This document shows positions 51,896 to 60,330 of a DNA stretch of 64,000 nucleotides, one piece after another; the stretch's first letter is position 1, and the number at the start of each line of letters is the position of its first letter. The stretch comes from Hymenobacter lapidiphilus. GTDB lineage: Bacteria; Bacteroidota; Bacteroidia; Cytophagales; Hymenobacteraceae. The notes below the pieces were generated by a model, which saw only the letters and a program-made list of their open reading frames with translations, had not been told where the DNA came from and ran no database searches. The stretch spans positions 62,001-126,000 of the forward strand of contig NZ_JABKAU010000001.1 in assembly GCF_013377885.1 (NCBI RefSeq), read 5' to 3'. The position numbers and the translations under genes are program-made.

Positions 51896-52707
51896 GGCCG
51901 GTTTACGTGGCCGACGCACTGCCGGGGGCCTATCGGCCAACGCACGATGCGCTGGCAAGGGCACTGCGAACCAGTGGCTATTCGCTGCATATGTTACCGG
52001 GTACGCGGGATATCTGGGTACGGGACTTTATGCCTGTGGTGCGGCCTGGGGGCAGCCACGTGCTGTTCCGGTACGCTCCCTCCTACCTGCGAACCCGCCG
52101 GGAGCGGCGCACCATCACCGACGCCGCTCCTATCTGCGCCGAACTGGGCATTGCAGCCTACCAGTCGGAGTTAGTGGTGGACGGCGGCAATGTGGTGTTC
52201 GTGGGCAAAACGGCCGTGGTGACAGACCGGGTATACCGGGATAACCCAACCGTTGAGGCAGCTAACTTGCGCCGGCGGCTAACCGAGGAGCTGCAGGCGG
52301 AAAAACTGGTGGTGGTACCGGCCCACCCGGATGATTTTACCGGGCATGCGGACGGAATGCTGCTGCCAGCGGATGAGCGGACGGTTTTGGTGAGTGCCTA
52401 CCGCAAAGAGAAAACGGAGTTTATTGCGCTATTCCGAACGACGCTGGTAAAAGCGGGCCTGAGCCTTATTGAACTTCCTTACAATCCCTATGGCAACCGG
52501 ACGTATACCGATGCTGCAGGAGACTATGTAAACGCGCTGCGATTACCGGGGCTGGTGCTGGTTCCCACCTTTGGCATGCGCGAAGACTGCATGGCCCTGC
52601 GGGCGTATGAGGGCGCTTTTGCTACGGAGCGGGTGGTTGGTGTCAGGGCCGTGGATGTGGCGCGTCAGGGGGGCGCGTTGCACTGCATCAGCTGGACTAG
52701 CTATTGA
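51883..52707 (+). CDS. Agmatine deiminase / peptidylarginine deiminase-like protein, short form
   Basis: 274 residues. PAD_porph signatures: TRDIWVRDFMPVVRPGG, LVVDGGNVVFVGKTAVVTD, AHPDDFTGHADGMLL, PYNPYGN and the catalytic Cys in GGALHCISW. It is shorter than typical agmatine deiminases (~340-370) because the N-terminal ~70 residues are missing. Guanidino-group hydrolysis (agmatine, arginine or arginine side chains) is the family reaction; substrate unknown. It overlaps the upstream unknown gene, so the two products likely act together. Such an enzyme is unexpected in a mobile element. Confidence 0.85.
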   Translation: MAGIRPVYVADALPGAYRPTHDALARALRTSGYSLHMLPGTRDIWVRDFMPVVRPGGSHVLFRYAPSYLRTRRERRTITDAAPICAELGIAAYQSELVVDGGNVVFVGKTAVVTDRVYRDNPTVEAANLRRRLTEELQAEKLVVVPAHPDDFTGHADGMLLPADERTVLVSAYRKEKTEFIALFRTTLVKAGLSLIELPYNPYGNRTYTDAAGDYVNALRLPGLVLVPTFGMREDCMALRAYEGAFATERVVGVRAVDVARQGGALHCISWTSY

Positions 52708-52822
52708 TGCCAGGGTTGGGAAGGCAATGTGCTCAGTACTTTCAGTATCATTGAGGTAGCTTGCTGAACTGGTTATATTACCTTACAAGGCCGGCGGAAG
52801 GCATTATCCCGTTCAGTCGCAC

Positions 52823-53797
52823 ATGAGTTTGACCATTATTGATTCGCTGGGATTTAAGGCGAGAGCCGGGTACGATGTGACAGGCCGGGTTTCCATTGCC
52901 GACCGGTTCCCGGCCTCGAAGAACCGCTGCGGAATTTATCTGCTGAAGTTCAGCGACAACACGTTTTACATTGGCCAGGCGGTGGATGCCGTCCGGCGGT
53001 TTGCCCAACACCGGAAGAACTACGATACCATTGTTCGCTACTGGTTCCAACCCATTACCAAGGGGCAACTAGACCAAGTGGAGCAGCGGCTGATTCAGCA
53101 GGCGGAGGCAACGGGCTTGCTGCTGACCAACAAGACCTTCGTGACAAACGTGGTGGGCGATACTGACCTGGATTTGCTCGTGTCGCCGGTTGAGCAGGCG
53201 ACCTGGGTGGCGGACGGGCACCCGCTGGATAACGAGGGAGTAGATTTAAGCCAGTCAGTTGAGGAGCGGTTCAAGGTGAAGTACCGGCAGAATTTCCTGC
53301 AGCTGCAGCGGCTGCCGGCCTACGCCCGCGTGCAGGCTTTGCTGCGCGCTTACATCACGCTGGGCATCCCGGCTTACAGGAAAACCGAGCAATCCTTCTG
53401 GGCGCTGAGCTGCCTACCTTCCACCAGTGGGGGCAGCCGCTACTTTACGTTGAACCTGAATGGCATGGAAGTGCTGGTGGCGGGCCGCGAAAAGGCCACC
53501 AACCAGAGCTTTGTTTTTGCCATCGTCACGGGCAGCTTCTACTCAACTCCGGCAGAGAAGGCCCGCTTTCTGCGCGCTTACGCCTATGCTATCGAGCCCT
53601 CCACTTATCAGGCCGCCGGAACAGACCAATATCGAATTGGTTTCAAGGGGCTGAGCTTTCTGCTGACGGCACTGCAACAGGAACCAGCTTTTCGGCAGAG
53701 TGTGCGGGAAATGAGCCTGCGGCTGATGCGCAGAGGCGGGACTATCTACTCGCCTTATCACTGCTTTGATTTAGCAGAAGATGTACTACGTGGCTAA
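52823..53797 (+). CDS. GIY-YIG nuclease domain protein
   Basis: 324 residues from ATG 52823. GIY-YIG core at ~35-90: NRCGIYLLKFSDNTFYIGQA, VDAVRRFAQHRKNYD and a later Glu (VEQRLIQQAE), matching the GIY, YIG, Arg and Glu positions of the fold. The C-terminal ~150 residues (FTLNLNGMEVLVAGREK, FVFAIVTGSFYSTPAEKARF) are unknown. Could be a homing or defence endonuclease or act in element mobility. Same strand as the previous pair, 115 bp downstream. Confidence 0.85.
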   Translation: MSLTIIDSLGFKARAGYDVTGRVSIADRFPASKNRCGIYLLKFSDNTFYIGQAVDAVRRFAQHRKNYDTIVRYWFQPITKGQLDQVEQRLIQQAEATGLLLTNKTFVTNVVGDTDLDLLVSPVEQATWVADGHPLDNEGVDLSQSVEERFKVKYRQNFLQLQRLPAYARVQALLRAYITLGIPAYRKTEQSFWALSCLPSTSGGSRYFTLNLNGMEVLVAGREKATNQSFVFAIVTGSFYSTPAEKARFLRAYAYAIEPSTYQAAGTDQYRIGFKGLSFLLTALQQEPAFRQSVREMSLRLMRRGGTIYSPYHCFDLAEDVLRG

Positions 53798-53863
53798 TCG
53801 AAAATCGGGGCGGGTTCCGGCAGAGCTGCCCTCCCCACTGCAGGCAGGTCTGTGAGAGCCTGT

Positions 53864-54499
53864 CTAGCGGCTGGCGATTTGCTGCCAATTGTTGAAAAAA
53901 GGCGTCATGTTCAGTTCCGCATATTCCTGGGTATTCAATGAGGATGGGTCTTTAAGCAGGGCCAGTCGATTGGCAGTTGACAGAGGTTGAGCCGCAAAGC
54001 AGAAGCCGGCTTTAGCTATAAAGAGGCTGAATTTTTCGGGATTGGGAGCCTGATTCAATAGCTGCTTCAATTTCGGGGTCGGCAGAACGAGGTACTGCGG
54101 AGTAGCGGTACCAGAGCGCAACATCAGAACCCAGAGGTCCTCGGTTTCTGAGTCGACGTGCTCTTCTATGCGCCAGTAGCCATAATGGGCCAGGTACTCG
54201 CGGATTTCGCTGTCCGGCCGGGTAAACTTGTCAATGGAGTCGTCACCCGCGGCAATTCGGATGCGCAGCGGCTGGTGCCCGGGCTGAACGAGCAGCAGCG
54301 GATAATAGAACGGGTATCCGCCGGGGTAAGCCAGCGAAATACTATTGTAGTCAACGCCTTCCTCCTTCCGTTCACTGTAGTAGGTGCGCGCCACAAAATC
54401 AGGTCGGTGCCCCACGGCTATCTCGCAATCAGGTTCGACGCTGGCGCCTGGAAAGTGGGTAAGCAGCTGGTTTGCAACGAACTCGTAGGGAGTGGCCAT
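53864..54499 (-). CDS. Unknown protein, convergent to the GIY-YIG gene
   Basis: 211 residues from ATG 54499 (MATPYEFVANQLLTHFP). The beginning (SVEPDCEIAVGHRPDFVART) has an HRPDF motif that could belong to a restriction-endonuclease-like fold, but the E-x-K half is not obvious. The rest (YPFYYPLLLVQPG, EDLWVLMLRSGTATPQYLVL, NPEKFSLFIAKAGFCFAAQP) has no recognised domain. Last gene of a minus-strand run. Confidence 0.65.
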   Translation of the reverse strand: MATPYEFVANQLLTHFPGASVEPDCEIAVGHRPDFVARTYYSERKEEGVDYNSISLAYPGGYPFYYPLLLVQPGHQPLRIRIAAGDDSIDKFTRPDSEIREYLAHYGYWRIEEHVDSETEDLWVLMLRSGTATPQYLVLPTPKLKQLLNQAPNPEKFSLFIAKAGFCFAAQPLSTANRLALLKDPSSLNTQEYAELNMTPFFNNWQQIASR

Positions 54500-54613
54500 T
54501 TTTGAAACGTAAGGATGAAGTATGCAATGATTGCTGGATGAGCGGGGCTGTTTGCCTGCTCCGGCATTGGCTCACTGCCTGCCTTATCCCAGCAAAGGGA
54601 ACCGGCTTCCATA

Positions 54614-55438
54614 TCACTGCCAGGGCAGTGGTATGGGGGCGGGCAGGCCCAGCGCCTGGCGTAGTTGCCAAGCCAGGCGACCCAGCGAGCCGGCATCAAG
54701 CGAGTGCGCATTTCCGCTGAAATCATCGGCGAAAAAGAACGGGGTGCCAGCCGCCTGGTCGCGGTAGGTGCCCAGGGCCTCATCCCAGGACAGGGGCCAA
54801 TGGAGCCAGCAATAGCTCCTGATAAGGATGCTGGCCAGCCGACTGCAGACGACCACCGCGGATGGTTCGAGCGCGCGCACTGTCGATTGGAACAGGGTTA
54901 GCTGGCTCCGGAGAAAATGTCGCCCGGCCTCGGTGCTTACCACTATCGGGAAGTAGCCGTCGGGGCTTTCCCGGTGAAAGAGGACTGGCAGATAGGTAGC
55001 CCTCACGCCCAGTTGCAGGGTGAGGCGGTGCATGGAGTAGGTGGCAGACACCTGCCGGCCGCTCAGCACATCGTAGTGCCGCTGCTGGTGGGGCTGTCCG
55101 GCAAAAGGCGACTGCAGCCCCACGAAAAGCAGCGCGCCGGAGTTGCCGGAAGCGGGCAGCGTGAAATCCTGGCCGCAGTAGGCCGCAAAGGCGGGCGTCT
55201 GCCAGATGGCCGCCAGGGGCTCGTCGAGCAGCGGCGGCAGGGCCAGCGCCCTATTGCTGTCGGCCTGGTCTGAGCTGTCGTCGCTGAACAAATCGTCCTG
55301 CTCCAGTTGCGCGCTCATGCGGGCAACGAGATTAGCGGCGGGATAGTCCTGGCACATGGGGCAAAAGTCTATCATCGTCAGTCCGGACAGGTCGGTGAAG
55401 CAACGGCCGCATTCGGAAGTGGGCGCCGGCAACGTCAT
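54614..55438 (-). CDS. Zinc-ribbon protein of unknown function
   Basis: 274 residues from ATG 55438. N-terminal zinc ribbon with Cys pairs CGRC and CPMC (residues 10-30), then an acidic segment (LEQDDLFSDDSSDQAD). The main domain (ALLFVGLQSPFAGQPHQQRH, LQLGVRATYLPVLFHRESPD, LEPSAVVVCSRLASILIRSY) resembles a Rossmann-like or uracil-DNA-glycosylase-like fold only superficially; no catalytic motif identified. The start codon overlaps the stop of the preceding small gene (ATGA-type), so they are translationally coupled. Confidence 0.7.
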   Translation of the reverse strand: MTLPAPTSECGRCFTDLSGLTMIDFCPMCQDYPAANLVARMSAQLEQDDLFSDDSSDQADSNRALALPPLLDEPLAAIWQTPAFAAYCGQDFTLPASGNSGALLFVGLQSPFAGQPHQQRHYDVLSGRQVSATYSMHRLTLQLGVRATYLPVLFHRESPDGYFPIVVSTEAGRHFLRSQLTLFQSTVRALEPSAVVVCSRLASILIRSYCWLHWPLSWDEALGTYRDQAAGTPFFFADDFSGNAHSLDAGSLGRLAWQLRQALGLPAPIPLPWQ

Positions 55439-55665
55439 GGCTGCGGCGTTGGGGTGTCGCGAGTGCCCACCGCGTGGCGCGGTTGTTTGCTTGACAGGCT
55501 GAATAGGCAGTTCATCTGGTCGTTTTGGGCTCGGAAGGCCTGATAGCGGTCCACATCGAGGCGTGGGCGCTTGTGGGCCGGGATGGAATAAAGCTTCAGT
55601 CGTCCGATGATATCATGGGTTTCGCCGGCAGGGAGGGTGATACCATTGGGTCGGTGGGTGAGCAT
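55435..55665 (-). CDS. Small protein coupled to the zinc-ribbon gene
   Basis: 76 residues (MLTHRPNGITLPAGETHDII ... TPTPQP), ending with a 4-bp overlap with the next start. No domain recognised; basic and Pro-rich. Accepted mainly because of the coupling and position. Confidence 0.5.
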   Translation of the reverse strand: MLTHRPNGITLPAGETHDIIGRLKLYSIPAHKRPRLDVDRYQAFRAQNDQMNCLFSLSSKQPRHAVGTRDTPTPQP

Positions 55666-55687
55666 AACAGACGAAAGAAGGCAGAAA

Positions 55688-55780
55688 TTAATAGTGGACG
55701 TCGATGTAGGCCAGGGCTATGGCGGCGGCGAAAGCCAGCACCAACAGCGAGAAGACCAGTTTTACCAGTAGCCGGAACAT
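55688..55780 (-). CDS. 30-residue single-pass membrane peptide
   Basis: ATG 55780 to TAA 55688: MFRLLVKLVFSLLVLAFAAA followed by IALAYIDVHY. One hydrophobic helix with a basic N-terminus. It starts 7 bp after the stop of the 52-residue membrane protein and ends 23 bp before the 76-residue gene, on the same strand. It could be a toxin-like or accessory membrane peptide. Too short to be certain. Confidence 0.5.
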   Translation of the reverse strand: MFRLLVKLVFSLLVLAFAAAIALAYIDVHY

Positions 55781-55786
55781 AAATCT

Positions 55787-55945
55787 TTACTTTGAGCGGC
55801 TGAAGATGGCGCGCAGCACATCGATTATGAGCGCGAAGAAGAGCAGGCTACCCAATAGCAGCAGATAGGAAAGTGGCTTATCGTGCCGGAAAGCGTCGCG
55901 GAAAAGCGCGAAGGTGATAATGAGGCTGCCAATGATGCGGGACAT
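55787..55945 (-). CDS. 52-residue membrane protein with two helices
   Basis: From ATG 55945: MSRIIGSLIITFALFRDAF, then RHDKPLSYLLLLGSLLFFAL and IIDVLRAIFSRSK. Two predicted membrane segments with a short loop and a basic tail. First of the tightly spaced small genes read toward the zinc-ribbon gene. No family recognised; effector-like or holin-like roles are both possible. Confidence 0.6.
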   Translation of the reverse strand: MSRIIGSLIITFALFRDAFRHDKPLSYLLLLGSLLFFALIIDVLRAIFSRSK

Positions 55946-56117
55946 GGACCACGGAATAAAGGGAAACGGAGGTATGGTGGAGCAAGAGCCCGTGGTGTAA
56001 AGCCCCTGCTTCGGTGGGGTTGTCGCTATTCGGTTATTGGCCGGTAAATGAACAAGACATGGCCAGGCCACTTGATGCAGCACTAAAAAACACATTGGCC
56101 AGACTGCTTTCTGAGGT

Positions 56118-56603
56118 TTAGAGCGTATTGCTCAACGTTTCCGATGCTAACTCAATGCCGGCCGCTTGCAGTCGACAGCCACCATCGGCCGGCAAGGACG
56201 ATTTAAGCCCCATTCCTCCTTTCGCACAGGAGCGGTCGATATACCCAGCCTCTTCTTTGGTGAGTAGCACCACTTCATTTTCCCGCAACAGACGTAATAC
56301 AGTGGCTTCGCTACGGTCTGAAGCTAGTATCTTTTTAATCGAGCAGGAAATAGGCACGAGGTGTTCACCGTAGAGCTCTTTGGCCGGCAAACCGCTCGTA
56401 TAAGCCGCAACAGAAGCACGGTAGTGACGCTTAGCAGCTTCGCGGCGGTAGAGAGGCACCCCCTCAGCCGAAAATTCTGTAAATGAGCGAATTAACTTAT
56501 CTGCTGGATTGCCCTTGCAGAATGCCTGTACTGTTTCTTCATCGAGGGCCAAAATTGCTGCCAGGCAACGGGCTATTTTCTCTTGATGGCTTTGCTTTGT
56601 CAT
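56118..56603 (-). CDS. Unknown protein
   Basis: 161 residues from ATG 56603 (MTKQSHQEK); a farther start at 56642 is possible. Mostly helical (IARCLAAILALDEETVQAF, YRREAAKRHYRASVAAYTSG), then YGEHLVPISCSIKKIL, RENEVVLLTKEEAGYIDRSC and GLKSSLPADGGCRLQAAGIEL. The order GEHLVP...VVLLTKEEA...GLKSSLP...RLQAAGI seems like a conserved pattern, but I cannot name the family. AT-richer than chromosome. Confidence 0.7.
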   Translation of the reverse strand: MTKQSHQEKIARCLAAILALDEETVQAFCKGNPADKLIRSFTEFSAEGVPLYRREAAKRHYRASVAAYTSGLPAKELYGEHLVPISCSIKKILASDRSEATVLRLLRENEVVLLTKEEAGYIDRSCAKGGMGLKSSLPADGGCRLQAAGIELASETLSNTL

Positions 56604-56681
56604 TTGGCCTGAGGTATAGTGTCTACTTATATCCTTAATCAAAAGATAACGAAAAATAGTTCCATCTTATTTTAAGATAAT

Positions 56682-57245
56682 CTATTCCTCTAGCAGCTCC
56701 TTCCACCTATCGGAGTAGGGGTTTTCACCCTTCATTTTTAATGGAATGCCGAGGTGACGGGATAGATAACGTAGAAGAGCGGGGAAGTTCTTTATGCCAA
56801 ACTGATTGGACACCACCAGCACTTTGCCGTCTCTGGTGATGATTTCCTCATCCTTATGAAAGCGCGTTTCGTCTTTCACCTCGTGGGCCAGCTGGTACAG
56901 GGTCCGGTTACCTACAACAGCTTGGCCGGCGAATACCTTGTCAGCGTCAAAAAAGCTCTCAACTTCTTTCATATCCATTTTTCCGGCCACTCGACTTTTG
57001 AATACTGCCAATAAGAACCTGCCTTTGGGATAGTCCTCACCATCCAGTTCCCAGCGGCTGGTATCACGAGTTGTTTTCTGCTCAGGCGAATCAGCAGCAA
57101 CTATCTTAGAAGGTGCTACAGACAGTGAATCAACTACGGCGTTAGCACTCTCAAGCTGCTTTTGCAACAGCTCTAGAGTGGCAGTTGCGGAAGCCAGCAT
57201 TAGTTTCAATTGCTCTACAGTAGCGGTGGCATGTTGTGTCTTCAT
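56682..57245 (-). CDS. Unknown protein with N-terminal coiled coil
   Basis: 187 residues from ATG 57245 (MKTQHATATVEQLK). Residues ~8-40 form a coiled coil (LMLASATATLELLQKQLESA); a linker follows. Residues ~65-187 are a globular part (WELDGEDYPKGRFLLAVFKS, VESFFDADKVFAGQAVVGNR, IITRDGKVLVVSNQFGIKNF, ALLRYLSRHLGIPLKMKG). No family recognised. Low GC compared with core genes. Confidence 0.7.
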   Translation of the reverse strand: MKTQHATATVEQLKLMLASATATLELLQKQLESANAVVDSLSVAPSKIVAADSPEQKTTRDTSRWELDGEDYPKGRFLLAVFKSRVAGKMDMKEVESFFDADKVFAGQAVVGNRTLYQLAHEVKDETRFHKDEEIITRDGKVLVVSNQFGIKNFPALLRYLSRHLGIPLKMKGENPYSDRWKELLEE

Positions 57246-57558
57246 AGCAAATATCTTTTTTACTAAGATATGAAAGAAGTTGATGATATTTGTAACACAA
57301 GTCATCCACAACTCATTATAGACCGTGGCAGGTGTACCTACGGCTGCCGAGATGAACTGGCCATGAAGCACATCAGGAGCTGAATAGACGCCATTAGCTC
57401 CTTAGACCGTTTTTGGTACATCAGTGTGTTTTCCGATAATGCACATACCGATTCGGAACGCCGCAAGACGCCTTTTTTTCGAGAGTACGTCTAGAAGCAC
57501 TCCACTTTAGCTTGATTCTGACTTTCCAGCACTTTCACCTACATCACTTTGATTCTTT
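57246..57558. other. Divergent intergenic region
   Basis: 313 bp between divergent genes, low GC near both ends. It must contain promoters for both, but no clear TAnnTTTG element was seen. GCCTTTTTTTCGAG (57470-57483) contains a T7 run without an obvious stem. Confidence 0.4.
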
Positions 57559-57990
57559 ATGACACCGACTTACCAGATTCCCGGATTTCCACTCACATTC
57601 AAACGGGTGCTTCGCTTAACACATGTAGATGGTGTTTTTGATGGCCAACCGATTGTCTGGTACGCAGATTACGACGAGGATTTAGGCCGAGAGCGTGGTA
57701 TTGCCATTGTCGTACAGGGCGGCAAAAAAGTGCTGTACTGTGACGCCTTTAATAATAAGGCGTTTGCACAGATCTGGTTGTATGCAAGCAAGGGATACTT
57801 ATACAAACAGCGTAAAAAAGCGGCTGAAGCGTTGAAAAATGATGCCCCGCTCGAAATCTATATGGCGAGCTTCACTGATCCGGGAAGTGCAAAAAGCATA
57901 GCAGCGGATATCATTAACACTTTAGGGCCCAAGCTTTCTTGGAACAGTTTATATAAACAAAAGCAATTACTCAGCATAGGCACGCAATAG
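57559..57990 (+). CDS. Unknown protein
   Basis: 143 residues from ATG 57559 (MTPTYQIPGFPLTFKRVL). Beta-rich start (DGQPIVWYADYDEDLGRERG, IAIVVQGGKKVLYCDAFNN), a helix-rich end (KQRKKAAEALKNDAPLEIYM). No family recognised. Low GC, isolated between the divergent promoter region and the convergent phage-type block. Confidence 0.65.
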   Translation: MTPTYQIPGFPLTFKRVLRLTHVDGVFDGQPIVWYADYDEDLGRERGIAIVVQGGKKVLYCDAFNNKAFAQIWLYASKGYLYKQRKKAAEALKNDAPLEIYMASFTDPGSAKSIAADIINTLGPKLSWNSLYKQKQLLSIGTQ

Positions 57991-58201
57991 GCGCTGGCGC
58001 TTCTAGCGGCCCTGAGCCATGGTATCGGCGTCGGGCGGCAGTACCAGTACCGCCGTCCGGACTTACGAGTTGCTGGACGCGCAGCCGCTACGGGCCCTGA
58101 CCTATTACCGGCTCCGGCAGACATACCGGAATAGCCTGAACGGCCTGCTTCATACACATGAGGCAGGTCGTTGGGCTTATAGACTATGGTTGATGAGCCG
58201 T

Positions 58202-58888
58202 CTACGCCGCCAGCGCAGGGGATTGCTCGGCGGCGCACCGGAGCAGCTTGCCGTACTTCTTTCGGCCCTGCTGCAACTGTTCGGCGGTCAGCTCGTGGAC
58301 CCATACGGCGGGCTCCTGGCCTTTCGGGGCCCGCTTCTGCACGGCAATCAGGACGACGCGCTGGGCGCCGAGCACGTCGGCGTAAAATGCGCCCTGGCGG
58401 TCGTAGCCGTACTTCTCGACCGTCTGCAGGAACTGGCCCAGGTCTTTGCAGCTGGTGGTTTTGAAGTCTACCACTGTTCGCCGGAGCCGCTTGGGGCTGT
58501 CGATGAGCAAATCGGGACGGACTTTGACGAGCAGGCCGGTGGGCTCGTGGGTGGCGGTGTACGTCTGCTCGGCCTGGCCGCGGCTGGAGTAGATGACGTG
58601 GCGGGGGTAGCGGCGTCGGCGGATAGCGGTGGCCAGCTGGGCGGCCTGCTGGCGCTGCTGCTCGTCGCGGGCGTCATCGGGGTTGATGGGGCTGAAGGTG
58701 TCGGGCTCCAGCGTGGCGCTGTGGAAGTAGGCGCCGAAGTTGAGGGCGGCGCTGCGGTACTGATTGACTACTCGCGGGCAGCCCAGCAGCTCGTCGGCCA
58801 AGTTGCTCAGGTCGGTATTACTGACGGCGGCCAGGGCGCGGTGGCCGGCCTGGGTGGTCCCTGGGTGGTGTTGCAGGTTCTGGAACAT
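58202..58888 (-). CDS. PD-(D/E)XK exonuclease, RecE/DUF3799-like
   Basis: 228 residues. Likely phage-type 5'-3' exonuclease: catalytic Asp in LLVKVRPDLLIDS, D-x-K in TVVDFKTTSCKDLG, and the Gln/Tyr motif KYGYDRQGAFYADVLGAQ, a combination found in RecE-like (exodeoxyribonuclease VIII) nucleases. The helical N-terminus (ADELLGCPRVVNQYRSAALN) would bind DNA. Such nucleases work with a single-strand annealing protein; the upstream gene is a candidate by position. Same minus-strand block as DUF3846-like and SymE-like genes. Confidence 0.85.
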   Translation of the reverse strand: MFQNLQHHPGTTQAGHRALAAVSNTDLSNLADELLGCPRVVNQYRSAALNFGAYFHSATLEPDTFSPINPDDARDEQQRQQAAQLATAIRRRRYPRHVIYSSRGQAEQTYTATHEPTGLLVKVRPDLLIDSPKRLRRTVVDFKTTSCKDLGQFLQTVEKYGYDRQGAFYADVLGAQRVVLIAVQKRAPKGQEPAVWVHELTAEQLQQGRKKYGKLLRCAAEQSPALAA

Positions 58889-58942
58889 GGGGAAATAGAA
58901 AAGTGGCCCCCTCCCCTGCTAGTGGGTCGGGGGCCGGGTGAA

Positions 58943-59659
58943 TTATTGAGTATCGGTAGCTTCTTGGGTGGCGGGTGCGGCGGCCAGTTGCGCCTGGAGC
59001 TGCTCGGGCTGGTAGCGGGCCGGGAGGCGGTAACCCTGCACGATGCGCGTTTCGGCGGTGCCGGTCAGGGTTTCCTCGCGGTACAAATCAAAGTCCTCGG
59101 CGAACTCGCGACGGGCCTGCACCTCGGCGGGCTCGGCGGGTACGTAGCTGAACTCAGCGATGTAGTAGGTGGCGGGCTTGCCGTCCTTCTCCGTCTGCTT
59201 CTTGGCGGGCGTAATGGTCAGCAGCACCTCGCTCAGGGCCAAATCATCATAGAACAGCTCGGCATTGAGCTTCTGCAGGTTCTCGACGCTGTAGCCGTGG
59301 AAGAGCACGGCGCAGACGTGGCCGGCGGGGTCGGTGAAATAGATTTCGGCCCACGTCTTGCGGCCCATGTTGAGAATGTTGTCGGTGAAAATGCGCAGCG
59401 CCATCGGGATAAAGCTGATGGTTTTGCCGAGCACCGTCTGGCCGTTGACGTTGAACACGCCGGCTTTGAGGTCGGCCCGGATTTGCTTGGGGTGGCCGGG
59501 CAGGTAGCGGAAGCGGGGCGTCTCGGTGAGGTCGCCGGTTTCCTCGTCTACCGACTGCACCATATAGGCGCGGCTGGGCTGGTGGGGGTTGGCCGTTTCC
59601 GTGGTTGGGGTAGCGGCGGGTGCGGCCTTCACGGCGGCGGTTTTGGTGGCAGTGGCCAT
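58943..59659 (-). CDS. Unknown phage-type protein beside the RecE-like nuclease
   Basis: 238 residues from ATG 59659 (MATATKTAAVKAAPAATP); ATG 59737 would overlap the upstream gene. After a Pro/Ala/Thr-rich ~50-residue lead come FRYLPGHPKQIRADLKAGVF, NVNGQTVLGKTISFIPMALR, WAEIYFTDPAGHVCAVLFHG and LSEVLLTITPAKKQ. No annealing-protein motif recognised, but the gene position 54 bp before the nuclease suggests a DNA-binding partner in recombination. Ends Gln/Ala-rich. Confidence 0.7.
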   Translation of the reverse strand: MATATKTAAVKAAPAATPTTETANPHQPSRAYMVQSVDEETGDLTETPRFRYLPGHPKQIRADLKAGVFNVNGQTVLGKTISFIPMALRIFTDNILNMGRKTWAEIYFTDPAGHVCAVLFHGYSVENLQKLNAELFYDDLALSEVLLTITPAKKQTEKDGKPATYYIAEFSYVPAEPAEVQARREFAEDFDLYREETLTGTAETRIVQGYRLPARYQPEQLQAQLAAAPATQEATDTQ

Positions 59660-59717
59660 AGCGGTGGGGGTTGGGGTTGGTGGTGGGGCCCCTTGTCGGC
59701 GGGGTCCCTGAGCCGTT

Positions 59718-59924
59718 TTAGTGGGCGTCTTCGGCATTGCGGAACATCAGCTCCCAGCCGGCGGCGCGCAGCTCGTGCAGCACTTCGACGGCGAAGAAGC
59801 GGGGGCCGCGGTCGTTGAACCCTCTATCCTGGAGGTACTCGGCCGCCGTGGCGAACCCGGCAAACCCGGCCGCGTTGCCGATGGCCGTTTCCAGGGCTTC
59901 GGCGTGTTCTTTCACGTTTGACAT
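59718..59924 (-). CDS. Small unknown protein
   Basis: 68 residues (MSNVKEHAEALETAIGNAAG, then FATAAEYLQDRGFNDRGPRF and FAVEVLHELRAAGWELMFRN). Helical, acidic. No family recognised; accepted for its composition and place in a compact block. Confidence 0.55.
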   Translation of the reverse strand: MSNVKEHAEALETAIGNAAGFAGFATAAEYLQDRGFNDRGPRFFAVEVLHELRAAGWELMFRNAEDAH

Positions 59925-59972
59925 GGTGGTGGGAAATGCGGGGCCGGCGTGGTGGGGCCGGCCCCTGGTGGA

Positions 59973-60281
59973 TTACTTGAATTGCTTGTCGTGGCAGAGC
60001 AGAGCACGGCCGACGATGGAATCCTGGCCGCGGGCGGCGGGCTGGTGCTGGTACCAGAGGTAGGTGGCCAGTAGGTTGAGGTAGGCCGGGTTGCGGAACT
60101 TGCCCTCCTCGTCGATGATGAGGATGAGTTCCGCCGAGAGGCGCACGACCTCGACGGTCTGGCAGTCGAGCAGCTGGTAGAGTTCAGCCAGCCGGAAGTT
60201 GCGGCCGTTGGCGGGGCAGACGGGTTGCGGGTCGGCGCTGTGCGGGTCGAGCAGCTGGGGCTGGTAGGCGGTGGCGGGCAT
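59973..60281 (-). CDS. DUF3846-like small protein
   Basis: 102 residues from ATG 60281 (MPATAYQPQLLDPH); the open frame continues upstream but that part is Pro/Ser/Ala junk opposite other genes. The motif run LAELYQLLDCQTVEVVRLSA, LILIIDEEGKFRNPAYLNLL, ATYL and DSIVGRALLC matches the DUF3846 pattern as I know it, common in phages and plasmids. Function unknown. Confidence 0.65.
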   Translation of the reverse strand: MPATAYQPQLLDPHSADPQPVCPANGRNFRLAELYQLLDCQTVEVVRLSAELILIIDEEGKFRNPAYLNLLATYLWYQHQPAARGQDSIVGRALLCHDKQFK

Positions 60282-60330
60282 GATGCGGGGCGTTATGGCC
60301 CGCGCCGCCGTGGAGGGCGCGGGCCGGTGG

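Noticed and set aside
58019-59818. 599-residue open frame on the plus strand
   Set aside because: Antisense to the RecE-like nuclease and its partner, whose minus-strand products have clear motifs. The plus frame is Gly/Leu/Val-rich with no domain and arises from high GC.
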